Shown one piece after another: positions 36,507 to 45,916 of a DNA stretch of 64,000 nucleotides; positions within the stretch are counted from its first letter, which is position 1; each line of letters begins with the position of its first letter. The DNA is from Amphibacillus cookii (GTDB lineage: Bacteria > Bacillota > Bacilli > Bacillales > Amphibacillaceae). The position numbers and the translations under genes were made by a program. The notes below the pieces were generated by a model. That model ran no database searches, had not been told where the DNA came from, and saw nothing but the letters and a program-made list of their open reading frames with translations. Location: assembly GCF_016908375.1 (NCBI RefSeq), contig NZ_JAFBDS010000012.1:1-64000 (forward strand), read 5' to 3'.

Positions 36507-36589
36507 CTTTAAATGGCGTCATATTAAATAAAATAGCTATCATAAGTACTATTCATGATTGGCCACAGATGACGACCATGCCGGGCACA

Positions 36590-36632
36590 CAAAATAAGCA
36601 AGAAGATCTATAGATCTCCTTGCTTTATTGCT
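36590..36632. terminator. Bidirectional terminator after cssS
   Basis: AAGCAAGAAGATCT pairs with AGATCTCCTTGCTT; minus strand continues ATTTTGTG, plus strand TATTG. Serves cssRS primarily. Confidence 0.8.
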
Positions 36633-36634
36633 AA

Positions 36635-37954
36635 CTATAGCATAATAATAAAACGTGCACCACCCATTGGTGAATGTTCAACGGTAATGATACCATTGGA
36701 GCGTTGAACAATTGCTCTTGAAATCGCAAGTCCTAAACCGGTTTCTCCGCCCTTCCCTTTAATAAAACGTTCAAATAGGTGCGGCATTAACGCGTCTTCA
36801 ATCCCAGCCCCATCATCATCAATAGTAATTGAAATGCGTCCAGACTGTTGAGTTACTTCAATATAGACTTGTGACTTCGCGTGCCTGATCGCATTGGTTA
36901 CAATATTCATCATCGCTTGTAGCATTTTTTCTTTGTCAACATGAATGGTCATATCATCGATCACTTTATGATACAGTGCAATTTGTTGATCTGTTGCTAA
37001 GGGTAAAGCCCTATCGACGGTGGCTTGAATCAATTCACTTATATAAAGCGGGCTCTCTTGATAAACATTCTCATCACTATCAAGCTTTGCTAATAAGATC
37101 ATCTCATTAATTATTTTTTTCAAACGAGCGATTTCTGCAACCATCACTTCAAGGCCACGTTCAGATTCTTCACCTTGAAAAACCCCATCTTTAATGCCTT
37201 CAGCATATCCTTGTATGGTCATTAATGGTGTTTTCAATTCATGACTTGCATTTTGGAAAAATTGTTGTTGTGATTTCATATAGCGTTGTAGTTCCGTAGC
37301 CATATCAATCACACTTTCTTCTACTTCTTTAATTTCACCCGTTGCTTTAATTCTTTCAATATCATCAAAATGGCGCTTCTCTATTTTCTTCAATTGATAT
37401 CTCAATTGCGTGAGTGGTGTAACCAGTCGATGTGTCAGATAATGCGTAAGCAAAATGATGATCAGAATACCAACAAGAAAAACAATCATTAGCCGATTAA
37501 AGAACGTTTGCTGAATTTCTTGTATGTCATCCAGGGGAGTAATTAAAACAAGATCCCGTTCTAACAAGTCCGGGTACATCGGTAAAATGGAAACAACATA
37601 GTTGGTATGACCATCGATCCATAAAGGTTGTTCCCTTCTTGTCAGATCATAATGTTCAACCCACTGTTCTATCACACCGATGTCAAGCGAAGTAGAGTAG
37701 AGCATCACTTGATCCATTGAACGATCATAGACAAATAAATGAAGTTCTTCATCACTCAGCCAATTGGAAAAATTACGTGGTGATACTTCACTAAAAAGAA
37801 ATTGCGTTAATATCTCCCCTTTTTCCTGCAACTGATCTTGTTCATTTTGAATTAATACATTTAATAACAACGAATGAATCGTTACGGCAACAATAGACAT
37901 GGTAATAACCAGTAATGTAGTAAAAGCTAGCGTTAGTTGTGTTTGCAGTCTCAT
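36635..37954 (-). CDS. cssS: Secretion-stress sensor kinase CssS-like
   Basis: 439-aa histidine kinase: helix about residues 8-30, extracytoplasmic sensor about 31-150, second helix about 152-172, HAMP (LTHRLVTPLTQLRYQLKK), H-box NASHELKTPLMTIQGYAEG, N-box MMNIVTNAIRHAK, G-boxes DDDGAGIEDAL and GLGLAISRAI. CssS detects misfolded exported proteins. The start overlaps cssR by four bases, and the divergent neighbour is an HtrA protease, as in B. subtilis cssRS-htrB. Confidence 0.9.
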   Translation of the reverse strand: MRLQTQLTLAFTTLLVITMSIVAVTIHSLLLNVLIQNEQDQLQEKGEILTQFLFSEVSPRNFSNWLSDEELHLFVYDRSMDQVMLYSTSLDIGVIEQWVEHYDLTRREQPLWIDGHTNYVVSILPMYPDLLERDLVLITPLDDIQEIQQTFFNRLMIVFLVGILIIILLTHYLTHRLVTPLTQLRYQLKKIEKRHFDDIERIKATGEIKEVEESVIDMATELQRYMKSQQQFFQNASHELKTPLMTIQGYAEGIKDGVFQGEESERGLEVMVAEIARLKKIINEMILLAKLDSDENVYQESPLYISELIQATVDRALPLATDQQIALYHKVIDDMTIHVDKEKMLQAMMNIVTNAIRHAKSQVYIEVTQQSGRISITIDDDGAGIEDALMPHLFERFIKGKGGETGLGLAISRAIVQRSNGIITVEHSPMGGARFIIML

Positions 37955-38649
37955 TGCTCATCCTCGTTTTCACAACTCAATCGGTAACCATAACCCCAAA
38001 CGGTTTCAATGGGTAAACCATCAATTTTTTTGCGCAAACGTTTGACAAGGTCATCAACCGCACGGTCACTGCCAAAATAGTCATCACCCCAAATGAGTGA
38101 TAACAATTCTTCACGAGAAAAAGCACGATTTTGATTTTGAATAAGGTTGGATAAGAGTTCATATTCTTTAGCTGTCACTTCTATCTCCTTACCATACCAA
38201 AACACACGTCTATCTGTTGCTCGAACAACAAGCTCTCCAGTTCTATATTCTGTTGATTCTAGGTTATCTGATTTTTCTTGCACTGCTGATGTTCTCTTAA
38301 ATAAACGTTTGACACGAGCAACGAGTTCTCGAGGACTAAACGGTTTGGTTAAATAGTCATCACTACCCAATTCGAGACCTAATATTTTATCAACTTCTTC
38401 ATCTTTAGCTGAAATAATCACAATTGGCACTTCACTTTGTTGGCGAATTTTCTTACATAGTTCATAGCCGTCCATACCCGGTAGCATAATATCGAGAATC
38501 CACATGTCCGGTTGCTGCTCGCGAGTCATTTCCCAAGCATCCTCTGCATTATCTACCATTGATACCTTGTAGCCATCTTTTTTCAAGTAAGCCGAAACAA
38601 TGTCTCTTATGTTCGGGTCATCTTCGACAATAAATATATGATAGGGCAT
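37951..38649 (-). CDS. cssR: Response regulator CssR-like
   Basis: 232-aa OmpR-family regulator: receiver domain 1-120 (IVEDDPNIRD, phospho-Asp in MWILDIMLPGMDGYEL, KPFSPRELVARV) and C-terminal winged helix (EVTAKEYELLSNLIQ, DDLVKRLRKKID, ETVWGYGYRLS). Divergent from htrB, which it is expected to activate together with its own operon. First gene of cssRS. Confidence 0.92.
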   Translation of the reverse strand: MPYHIFIVEDDPNIRDIVSAYLKKDGYKVSMVDNAEDAWEMTREQQPDMWILDIMLPGMDGYELCKKIRQQSEVPIVIISAKDEEVDKILGLELGSDDYLTKPFSPRELVARVKRLFKRTSAVQEKSDNLESTEYRTGELVVRATDRRVFWYGKEIEVTAKEYELLSNLIQNQNRAFSREELLSLIWGDDYFGSDRAVDDLVKRLRKKIDGLPIETVWGYGYRLSCENEDEQ

Positions 38650-38825
38650 CTTTCCAGCCTCCTTTATCTAGCTTTATTTTCCCACACTTATACCCAATCT
38701 GACCAGTTAAATATCTTCCATACTTTTTTCACAATTATACCGAATTATTGCCAAATGTGCTCGCTATACTATATAGTGTAGCAGAAATTTAGACAATATT
38801 TTATCAAAAGGAAGGAGTGGAAAGC

Positions 38826-40103
38826 ATGAGTGAATTCCATGATCAACATCAACTAAATGATGAAAAGCAGTCAATATCTAACGATCAACCATCACAGGTG
38901 ATCGATAATCAAATCCATTCAAATACAGAAGTTAATCAAGAGGATAAGAAAACAAAGCCGAACGCTTGGATGATTTGGCTTAGCGGGATTACAGGTGGGC
39001 TAACCGTTGCGATCATCGGTTTTCTCTTATTATTTACTGGGCTCATTCCCTTAAATATAACTGAGCAAAGCGAAGACCTTGTTAGTCAAGAAGCCACTTC
39101 GCAAAATGTCATTCAAACGTCGACAGGAGATGATGGGGTTTCATCAGAAGTATTAAGTAATGTAGCGGGGGCAGTCGTTGGCATTGCCAATGTTCAATCG
39201 CTTGATTTATGGTCAGATAATGCGGAGTCAGGTTCAGGCTCAGGTGTTGTCTATAAAATCGAAGATGATCGTGCCTATATCGTGACCAATCATCATGTTA
39301 TCGATGGAGCCAATGAAATAGAAGTTATTCTATCAGACGATGAACGTGTGCCCGCAGAGTTACATGGTTCAGATGAGCTAACAGACTTAGCGGTTCTATC
39401 CATTGATGCCGAGCATGTAGACACTGTCGCGACTTTTGGCACCTCTTCAGATTTAGTCGTTGGTGAAACAGCCATTGCTATTGGAAATCCATTAGGGACT
39501 GATTTCGCCGGAACGGTGACAAAAGGAATTATCAGTGGCTTAGACCGTTCACTTGATGTTGACTTGAATAATGACGGTACCGCTGATTGGACCGTTGATG
39601 TTATTCAAACGGATGCAGCGATTAACCCCGGAAACAGTGGCGGCGCATTAGTCAATGGTGCTGGTGAAGTGATCGGCATTAACTCAATGAAAATCGCACT
39701 AAGTACTGTAGAAGGGATTGGATTCGCCATTCCAATAGATGAAGCTCAACCCGTCATTGAACAACTTGAAACAAATGGTTCGATAACGCGCCCATTTATG
39801 GGTATTAGTGCCATTGACTTTTCAAGTGTGCCACAACAGCATATTCAACAAACATTGAATTTAGATCCGAGTGAAATTGAAAGTGGGATTGTCATTGCCG
39901 AAGTTCATCCCGGATCTGCAGCTGACCAAGCCGGACTCGATGTTTATGATGTTGTCACTGCCATAGACGGTGAAGCTATTGACGATATGATGGACTTAAG
40001 ACAGTATTTGTACTCGGAAACAGAAGTTGGCGATACGATAACGATTACTTACTATCGTAACGGCGTAGCGGAAGAAACAACGGTTACTTTACAAGGCGAA
40101 TAA
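38826..40103 (+). CDS. htrB: Membrane-anchored HtrA/DegP-type serine protease
   Basis: 425-aa quality-control protease. Short cytoplasmic N-terminus, one membrane helix (GLTVAIIGFLLLFTGLI, about 60-80), trypsin-like domain with catalytic His in VTNHHVID, Asp in LTDLAVLS and Ser in NPGNSGGALV, then one PDZ domain (GIVIAEVHPGSAADQAGL). ATG 38826 follows GGAG by nine bases; a GTG at 38817 overlaps that site. The 176-bp divergent region with cssR would hold CssR boxes. The external part is acidic, consistent with a salt-tolerant host. A repeat copy starts at the stop codon. Confidence 0.93.
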   Translation: MSEFHDQHQLNDEKQSISNDQPSQVIDNQIHSNTEVNQEDKKTKPNAWMIWLSGITGGLTVAIIGFLLLFTGLIPLNITEQSEDLVSQEATSQNVIQTSTGDDGVSSEVLSNVAGAVVGIANVQSLDLWSDNAESGSGSGVVYKIEDDRAYIVTNHHVIDGANEIEVILSDDERVPAELHGSDELTDLAVLSIDAEHVDTVATFGTSSDLVVGETAIAIGNPLGTDFAGTVTKGIISGLDRSLDVDLNNDGTADWTVDVIQTDAAINPGNSGGALVNGAGEVIGINSMKIALSTVEGIGFAIPIDEAQPVIEQLETNGSITRPFMGISAIDFSSVPQQHIQQTLNLDPSEIESGIVIAEVHPGSAADQAGLDVYDVVTAIDGEAIDDMMDLRQYLYSETEVGDTITITYYRNGVAEETTVTLQGE

Positions 40104-40257
40104 ACAAAACCACCATCAGTGGGAGGGTTCATCTTTTCCCACCGATGGTTAGTTGAGTGTATCAGGACATTAGCATCCGTTATTACGCCTCTAAATAGTT
40201 TTACCTCTGGCCTCTATTTTGAGTTAGGTGTTTTACGAATGGTTATCTGTGATAAAC
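40102..40257 (+). repeat. Dispersed two-hairpin repeat, copy E
   Basis: AAAACCACCATCAGTGGG, CCCACCGATGGTTAGTTG, ATCAGGACATTAGC, CATCCGTTATTACGCCT, CTCTATTTTGAG, AGGTGTTTTACGAATGG, TTATCTGTGATAAAC. Hairpin 1 is CCATCAGTGGG/CCCACCGATGG, and the closing stem carries A-T in place of G-C. Begins on the last base pair of htrB. Confidence 0.9.
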
Positions 40258-40263
40258 GATTCA

Positions 40264-40345
40264 TTCATAAAAGATCCCCCCATTGTCTTTTATGAATTTA
40301 ATATAAATCCGCTCATCGTATCATGATGAGCGGACTTAACTTTTA
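40264..40345. terminator. Two adjacent terminator hairpins
   Basis: TTCATAAAAGA/TCTTTTATGAA (40264-40296) and TCCGCTCATC/GATGAGCGGA (40308-40334) followed by CTTAACTTTT. They sit between convergent htrB and the ElaA genes. Confidence 0.75.
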
Positions 40346-40377
40346 ATCAATAAATGATCTCTTCTTTACTTCACATG

Positions 40378-40836
40378 TCAATTAAGATTTTTCGACTTTT
40401 CAAATAACATATCAACATGCATAATACCATCTTCTAAATAATGATCAGAAATCTGTTTAAATCCAAACGATTGATAAAAGTTCAGCAAATAAACTTGTGC
40501 ATGAATTTTAATTTGATGCTCTTTCCAATCTTCAGTAATGATCTTTATTGCTTGATCGACTAGCTTACGACCATACCCTTGTGCTCGATAAGCTGGATCA
40601 ACCATAATTCGACCAATTGAAGCAGTGCTGTAAAGAACGCCTCTAGGAATTAAACGCGCATAAGCCACCACTTTGTCATCTTCTTTTACAAATAGATGAA
40701 CACATGCTTGATCAATCCCATCTACTTCTGGATAAGCACAATTTTGCTCAACAACAAAAACAGCCACTCGCCTTTGCAAAATATGATAAAGTTCACCCAA
40801 ATCTAATTGCTCAAATGTTTTAACCATCCAATGCAT
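40378..40836 (-). CDS. ElaA-family GNAT acetyltransferase, paralogue 1
   Basis: 152-aa protein of the ElaA group: LGELYHILQRRVAVFVVEQNCAYPEVDGID is the family signature, and SIGRIMVDPAYRAQGYGRKLVDQA the acetyl-CoA loop, with YLLNFYQSFGFKQIS at the end. Overlaps the upstream paralogue by 17 bp, so translation is coupled. Substrate unknown. Confidence 0.88.
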   Translation of the reverse strand: MHWMVKTFEQLDLGELYHILQRRVAVFVVEQNCAYPEVDGIDQACVHLFVKEDDKVVAYARLIPRGVLYSTASIGRIMVDPAYRAQGYGRKLVDQAIKIITEDWKEHQIKIHAQVYLLNFYQSFGFKQISDHYLEDGIMHVDMLFEKSKNLN

Positions 40837-41293
40837 TTAAGCTCGCCTCCAATAACATATCAACATGCCAGATATCATAGTCAAGATAAGGTTTTGATAT
40901 AACGCGAAAACCAAAGGAACGGTATAGCTTTTCCAAATAGGCTTCAGCTTGAATTTTAATCACCGGCTCTCCCATGTTAACTAATAAATGCCGCAAACCT
41001 TTTTCTAACATCGTTTTTCCATAACCGCTGCCTCTTTCTGTCGCTTTTACGATCACACGACCAAAAGAAGCCTCTGGATAAAAATGCCCACTCGGAATTA
41101 ATCGCATATAAGCGACAATTTGACTATCCTTCTTTAAAAATAAATGATCGGACATTTGATCATAATTATCAAAATCTTGGTAGTGACAGTTTTGTTCAAC
41201 GATAAAAGTATCTGAACGTAATTTCGCTATTTCATACCACTCATTATTGCTTAATTCATTAAAGCCTTTAAGCACCCAGTTTAACTTTAACAA
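40820..41293 (-). CDS. ElaA-family GNAT acetyltransferase, paralogue 2
   Basis: 157-aa paralogue of the next gene, with EIAKLRSDTFIVEQNCHYQDFDNYDQ and SFGRVIVKATERGSGYGKTMLE. TTG 41293 lies four to five bases after AGGGGTGA. The frame is open to ATG 41380, but that stretch runs into repeat copy F and is unlikely to be coding. The pair looks like a local duplication followed by divergence. Confidence 0.85.
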   Translation of the reverse strand: MLKLNWVLKGFNELSNNEWYEIAKLRSDTFIVEQNCHYQDFDNYDQMSDHLFLKKDSQIVAYMRLIPSGHFYPEASFGRVIVKATERGSGYGKTMLEKGLRHLLVNMGEPVIKIQAEAYLEKLYRSFGFRVISKPYLDYDIWHVDMLLEASLNALDG

Positions 41294-41364
41294 CGAATCA
41301 CCCCTTGTTTTCTCTATATAGTAAACAAGCACAATAAAATGTATGCTTGTCCTCTTATTTGCGA

Positions 41365-41511
41365 TTAAATGAACTAACAATCAGTGGGGTTTTCGTTCTT
41401 CTCCTACTGATTGTTAGTTGAATAAATCAGGACATTAGCTCCCTAAATAGATGACTCTATCTGCTCTATTTTAAGGCGGACCGTTTTACGGACGGTTAAC
41501 TGTGATAAAAT
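41365..41511 (+). repeat. Dispersed two-hairpin repeat, copy F
   Basis: AAATGAACTAACAATCAGTGG, CTACTGATTGTTAGTTG, AAATCAGGACATTAGC, CTCTATTTTAAGGCGG, TTTTACGGACGGTTAACTG and TGATAAAAT. Hairpin 1 is AACTAACAATCAGTGG/CTACTGATTGTTAGTT, the longest perfect version. Ends only 29 bp before the ykwC start, so the ykwC promoter must overlap the repeat. Confidence 0.92.
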
Positions 41512-41540
41512 GATCATAACAAATTTGAAAGGATTGTGGT

Positions 41541-42407
41541 ATGGAAATGACTAGAATTGGCTTGATTGGAACAGGTGTAATGGGAAAGGGTATCGGTTTA
41601 AATCTTATCCGCGCAGGTCATGAACTCCATCTTTATACACGTACAAAGGAGAAAGCTAAAACGTTAATAGAGCAAGGTGCCACTTGGCATGATCGGATCG
41701 CAACCGTTGCGGAAAATTGTCAAGTGATCCTAACCATTGTTGGCTATCCAAGTGATGTAGAAGACATTTATTTCGGTTCGACAGGCATTATTGCAAATGC
41801 AAAACCAGGCAGCCTTCTAATTGATATGACCACTTCAAAACCTGCACTTGCAGAAAAGATTGCTGAAGAAGCGCAACATAAGCAATTAACCACTTTGGAT
41901 GCACCCGTATCAGGCGGGGACATCGGCGCACAAAACGGAACGCTTTCTATTATGGTCGGCGGAGATCAAACTGGTTTTGAACATGCGCGACCTCTATTTG
42001 AAATCATCGGGGAGAATATTATCCATCAAGGACCAGCTGGAGCTGGACAGCATACGAAGATGTGTAATCAAATAACCATCGCTTCTAATATGATTGGCGT
42101 TTCAGAAGCAATGGCTTATGCGAGAAAAGCGGGACTAAATCCAGATCAAGTATTAAAGAGCATTACCTCAGGTGCAGCGGGAAGTTGGTCGCTCTCTCAT
42201 TTAGCACCAAGAATGATTAATGAAGATTTCAGCCCCGGATTTTATGTCAAACACTTTATTAAGGATATGTGTATCGCCCTTGAAACTGCTGAAGAAATGG
42301 GGCTTTCTACTCCTGGACTACAACTCGCCTATCAACTTTATCAACAATTGGCAGAAGCGGGCGAGCAAGACAGTGGAACACAAGCCTTAATCAAACTTTT
42401 CAACTAA
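41541..42407 (+). CDS. ykwC: YkwC-like beta-hydroxyacid dehydrogenase
   Basis: 288-aa NAD(P)-dependent dehydrogenase of the 3-hydroxyisobutyrate family. N-terminal Rossmann motif IGLIGTGVMGKGIGLNLI, substrate loop DAPVSGGDIGAQNGTLSIMVGG, catalytic lysine in AGAGQHTKMCNQI, and FYVKHFIKDM in the C-terminal helices. Very close to B. subtilis YkwC by motif. AAAGGA precedes the ATG. Physiological substrate uncertain. Monocistronic, with a strong terminator. Confidence 0.92.
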   Translation: MEMTRIGLIGTGVMGKGIGLNLIRAGHELHLYTRTKEKAKTLIEQGATWHDRIATVAENCQVILTIVGYPSDVEDIYFGSTGIIANAKPGSLLIDMTTSKPALAEKIAEEAQHKQLTTLDAPVSGGDIGAQNGTLSIMVGGDQTGFEHARPLFEIIGENIIHQGPAGAGQHTKMCNQITIASNMIGVSEAMAYARKAGLNPDQVLKSITSGAAGSWSLSHLAPRMINEDFSPGFYVKHFIKDMCIALETAEEMGLSTPGLQLAYQLYQQLAEAGEQDSGTQALIKLFN

Positions 42408-42448
42408 GGTTCGTCCATGTTTGTCATTTGTTGATCAATCGCTATATA

Positions 42449-42508
42449 AAAAGCCTATCACGAATGCAGATGGTCCAAAGGCATTCAGTCCTGATAGGCT
42501 TTTTAAAT
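42449..42508. terminator. Bidirectional terminator after ykwC
   Basis: AAAAAGCCTATCA pairs with TGATAGGCTTTTT; a second small stem GAATGC/GCATTC is nested in the loop. Shared with the convergent 100-aa gene. Confidence 0.92.
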
Positions 42509-42519
42509 TATGTCAAACA

Positions 42520-42822
42520 TTATTGTTTTCGAAGATTGTTTTGATACTGAGCAACCACCCATGCCAGATCATCATTACCATATACCTGCAAAACCTCGAT
42601 TAACAGGGACGTATCAATCTGATCTGATTGCTCCAAGGTTACCGTATGATCCATACTTTCAGCCAACTTGTCTAATCCCTTTTGATGCGGATATGCTTGT
42701 TGATAAACGACATACGGATCTAGTTGATGGTTAATGCACCATTGCGCAAATAGGAGAATCATCTGATCTTCTCCTGCTTGATATTGCTCGATAATATATT
42801 GCTCACGTTCTTTCTCATTCAT
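42520..42822 (-). CDS. Hypothetical protein, 100 aa
   Basis: Soluble, mostly helical, acidic protein (MNEKEREQYIIEQYQAGED, CINHQLDPYVVYQQAYP, DLAWVVAQYQNNL). GAGGTGAT precedes the ATG, so it is likely expressed. Convergent with ykwC. Family not recognised. Confidence 0.75.
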   Translation of the reverse strand: MNEKEREQYIIEQYQAGEDQMILLFAQWCINHQLDPYVVYQQAYPHQKGLDKLAESMDHTVTLEQSDQIDTSLLIEVLQVYGNDDLAWVVAQYQNNLRKQ

Positions 42823-43016
42823 AATAAATCACCTCATCTGTCAAAAATATAATGCCTACTACAAGAAATTGCAAATCTCATGAGCTAAAACCTTCAATTT
42901 AATCAACTAAAAGGTTGAAAAAGTAACTTGAATTACTTATAATTAGAGATTGCAAGAGACTCATGATTACCCCTACATCCGTATCTTGCAAATACGATAA
43001 ATAGGTGGTTAGAAAA

Positions 43017-43979
43017 ATGGAAAAATATCAAGTATTATTGTACTACAACTATGTCAACATTGATGACCCGGAGAGCTACGCTGAAGAGCATAAAACATTT
43101 TGTGACTCCTTAGGACTTAAAGGACGCATCCTTGTCGCTAAAGAAGGGATCAACGGAACGGTCTCAGGAACGATTAATGCCACACAGGCCTATATGGATG
43201 CGATGCATGCTGATTCTCGCTTTAGTGATATGCCCTTTAAAATTGACGAAGCAGATGGGCACGCTTTTAAAAAGATGAAAGTTAAGCCTCGATCGGAACT
43301 TGTCACACTTCGGTTAGGTGAAGAAGATATTAATCCTCGTGAAGTGACTGGAAATTATCTAGAACCTAAAGCCTTTTACCAAGCGATGAAAGATGATAAT
43401 ACGATTGTGATCGATGCACGTAATGACTACGAATATGACCTGGGACATTTTCGTGGTGCGATTCGCCCAGAAATTCGTACATTTCGTGAATTGCCACAGT
43501 GGATTAAAGAACACAAAGAAAAATTTAAAGACAAACAAATCTTAACTTATTGTACTGGCGGGATTCGCTGCGAGAAATTCTCTGGCTGGTTGCTTGAACA
43601 AGGCTTTGAAAATGTCAACCAACTTCATGGCGGCATTGCGACTTACGCGAAAGATCCAGAAACCAAAGGTCAGCTTTGGGATGGGAAAATGTATGTTTTC
43701 GATGAACGTATTAGTGTCCCGATTAATCAAGTTGAACACGTCATTGTTGGTAAAGACTATTTTGATGGTACACCATGTGAACGTTATATCAATTGTGGTA
43801 ATCCTGAATGCAACAAGCAAATTATTTGTTCAGAAGAAAACGAGCATAAATATTTAGGGGGTTGTACTCATGAATGTCGTACACATCCACGTAATCGATA
43901 TATTGATCAAAATCAATTATCGAACGATGAAATTGAAGCTCGTTTAAATGCAATCACTAAAGAAGAACAAGCCATCTAA
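43017..43979 (+). CDS. trhO: tRNA uridine-34 hydroxylase TrhO (rhodanese family)
   Basis: 320-aa protein of the YceA/TrhO family, which hydroxylates wobble uridine toward 5-methoxyuridine or carboxymethoxyuridine. N-terminal ferredoxin-like domain ([13 protein letters not shown]), central rhodanese domain with catalytic Cys in [17 protein letters not shown], and C-terminal cysteine cluster ([33 protein letters not shown]). ATG 43017 follows AGGTGG; a GTG 12 bases upstream lies in it. Strong terminator downstream. Confidence 0.94.
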   Translation: MEKYQVLLYYNYVNIDDPESYAEEHKTFCDSLGLKGRILVAKEGINGTVSGTINATQAYMDAMHADSRFSDMPFKIDEADGHAFKKMKVKPRSELVTLRLGEEDINPREVTGNYLEPKAFYQAMKDDNTIVIDARNDYEYDLGHFRGAIRPEIRTFRELPQWIKEHKEKFKDKQILTYCTGGIRCEKFSGWLLEQGFENVNQLHGGIATYAKDPETKGQLWDGKMYVFDERISVPINQVEHVIVGKDYFDGTPCERYINCGNPECNKQIICSEENEHKYLGGCTHECRTHPRNRYIDQNQLSNDEIEARLNAITKEEQAI

Positions 43980-44001
43980 AAGTTAAAATCAAATGAAAAG
44001 C

Positions 44002-44042
44002 AAATGCTCCATTTTATTTGAATGGAGCATTTGTTCTATTAT
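44002..44042 (+). terminator. Terminator after trhO
   Basis: AAATGCTCCATT pairs with AATGGAGCATTT, followed by GTTCTATTATA. Confidence 0.85.
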
Positions 44043-44134
44043 ACTAGTGTAACGAGTAGAGGAAGGATGCCCCCCATATAACAGTCGTTACATCGCATCC
44101 AACAGTAGCTCTGCATTTTCATAGGCACGGACTC

Positions 44135-44360
44135 AGCATTATAGAAAGTAGTCCGTTAGACATTGTCACACGAATTAACGAGTTTATTCTAACATTTCCC
44201 CTGTGTCCATCTTCACCTTGGAAATCTTTAATTCATATTAGACCTACAGGATCAGCAAGGTATTATCAAACATTCATCAATTGTCGCTCTTTATTTTAAA
44301 GAAGTCTGCGCGTTTTGCTTACGCTTTGTTCAAGTTGTTCGATTCTCACTACTCCTGTTT
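44135..44360. repeat. Degenerate repeat related to those at 12.95 and 52.8 kb
   Basis: GTTAGACATTGTCACACGA and ACGAGTTTATT match 12965-13000; the later part CTCTTTATTTT, AGTCTGCGCGTTTTGCTTACG matches TTCTTTATTTT, AGTCTACGTGTTTTACCTACG at 52955-53000. It appears to be a decayed mosaic; the rest of the 510-bp gap before the peroxidase gene shows nothing else. Confidence 0.5.
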
Positions 44361-44493
44361 AATTATAACACGGTCTATGTCCAATTCCTTCTAACAATTC
44401 CCATTATAGATGTAGCATATTTGCAACGACCACGTACTATCTTTTGACATTGTTAATAAGGCTTGCTATCTTTGGATTAAGGAGGGGAGTTCC

Positions 44494-44967
44494 ATGACCA
44501 TTTATGATTTTACGATCTCAACCATGAACGGAGATGAACAATCACTATCTGACTATCGTGGAAACGTATTATTAATTGTCAATACGGCTACGAAGTGTGG
44601 TTTGAAAAATCAATTTAACGGTTTACAGCAACTTTATGATGATTTCAAAGATCAAGGATTTATGGTGTTAGGTTTTCCATGCAACCAATTTTTAAATCAA
44701 GAACCTGGAAATAATCAACAAATCGAACAAACTTGTCAACTCAACTTCGGTGTTAATTTCCCAATATTCAGTAAGATCAATGTAAATGGAAAGAACGCTC
44801 ATCCTCTTTATCAATACTTAACCACACAAACATCGGGGGTGTTAGGTGGCGCAATCAAATGGAATTTCACTAAATTTCTCATTGATCGTAATGGTGACGT
44901 TGTTAAACGATTTGCTCCTACCACAGAACCGGCAGAGATGGTTGAAGATATACAAGCTTTGTTTTAA
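44494..44967 (+). CDS. Glutathione peroxidase-family thiol peroxidase
   Basis: 157-aa peroxidase of the GPx fold (BsaA type). Peroxidatic Cys in [15 protein letters not shown], Gln in [14 protein letters not shown], Trp/Asn in [14 protein letters not shown]. In bacilli these enzymes use thioredoxin or bacillithiol systems rather than glutathione. AAGGAGGGG precedes the ATG. Confidence 0.94.
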   Translation: MTIYDFTISTMNGDEQSLSDYRGNVLLIVNTATKCGLKNQFNGLQQLYDDFKDQGFMVLGFPCNQFLNQEPGNNQQIEQTCQLNFGVNFPIFSKINVNGKNAHPLYQYLTTQTSGVLGGAIKWNFTKFLIDRNGDVVKRFAPTTEPAEMVEDIQALF

Positions 44968-45082
44968 AGCTCTCATGACTAAAGACATAAGATTCTTGGG
45001 AAGAGAGTCTACTTGATTGATCATGGTATAAACTACAAACAGCGGTTTCTTTGTATCTTTTAAAATTTCAGGAGGAATTTTT

Positions 45083-45916
45083 ATCAACAATTTATTAAAA
45101 CAGTTGCATGTACCTTTAAGATTTGAACAAGCTGATAATGCTTTTTGGCAAGATCCTTATATTTCTAAACAATTATTAGAAGCTCATTTAAGTTCTAATA
45201 CTGAAGGCGCTAGTAGGAATTTTGCGTTTATTGATAAATCCATTGATTTCATTCAACAAATTGCTCCCCCAAAAGCTTATCAAAAGGTATTAGATTTAGG
45301 TTGTGGTCCGGGCCTTTATAGTGAGCGATTAGCCCAAAATGGTTATAAGGTAACAGGAATTGATTTCTCTGAAAACTCGATTCGTTATGCTAAAGAACAA
45401 GCAAAAAAACTAGCTTTTGATATTGAATATCGCTATGAGAATTATTTGCAATTAAATATTTCAAACATCTATGACTTAGCCCTATTAATATATTGTGATT
45501 ATGGTGCTCTTGCGCCTGAAGATCGAAGTAAATTACTTTTAAACATTTGGAACAGTTTAAAGAATGGTGGACAGTTGTTATTAGATGTTTTCTCTCAGAA
45601 AAAATTTGATCAGTTCAAGGAGGAACAATATTGGAGTTTTAATGAAAATGGTGGTTTTTGGTCAAAGCATCCTTATGTAGCGATCGGTAGAAATCTTAAA
45701 TATTCTGATCGATTAACATTAGAGCAAACAACAGTGGTTACCGATGATAAAATAGAAACCTACAACATTTGGCATCAATTTTTCACAAAGGAATTATTGA
45801 TCGAAGAGGTAACTGCTGTAGGGTTTACTATAAAAGAAATTTACGATGATGTTTCTGGAAAAAACTATACCGAAGGCAATCAAACGATTGCTTTATTGAT
45901 AGAAAAAAACGAATAA
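45083..45916 (+). CDS. SAM-dependent methyltransferase, class I
   Basis: 277 aa from the inferred start. Motif I VLDLGCGPGLYSERLAQNGY, post-I acidic residue in VTGIDFSENS, motif IV region IYDLALLIYCDYGAL, then GGQLLLDVFS. A perfect AGGAGG lies seven bases before ATC 45083, which would give (M)NNLLKQLHVPLRFEQ; the first standard start (TTG 45104) has no ribosome site. Either ATC initiates, or the start has been lost by mutation. Substrate unknown. Confidence 0.8.
   Translation: MNNLLKQLHVPLRFEQADNAFWQDPYISKQLLEAHLSSNTEGASRNFAFIDKSIDFIQQIAPPKAYQKVLDLGCGPGLYSERLAQNGYKVTGIDFSENSIRYAKEQAKKLAFDIEYRYENYLQLNISNIYDLALLIYCDYGALAPEDRSKLLLNIWNSLKNGGQLLLDVFSQKKFDQFKEEQYWSFNENGGFWSKHPYVAIGRNLKYSDRLTLEQTTVVTDDKIETYNIWHQFFTKELLIEEVTAVGFTIKEIYDDVSGKNYTEGNQTIALLIEKNE

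Noticed and set aside
41293-41380. Longer N-terminus for the second ElaA protein from ATG 41380
   Set aside because: It runs through the edge of repeat copy F and lacks a ribosome site, while TTG 41293 has AGGGGTGA and gives the normal family length.
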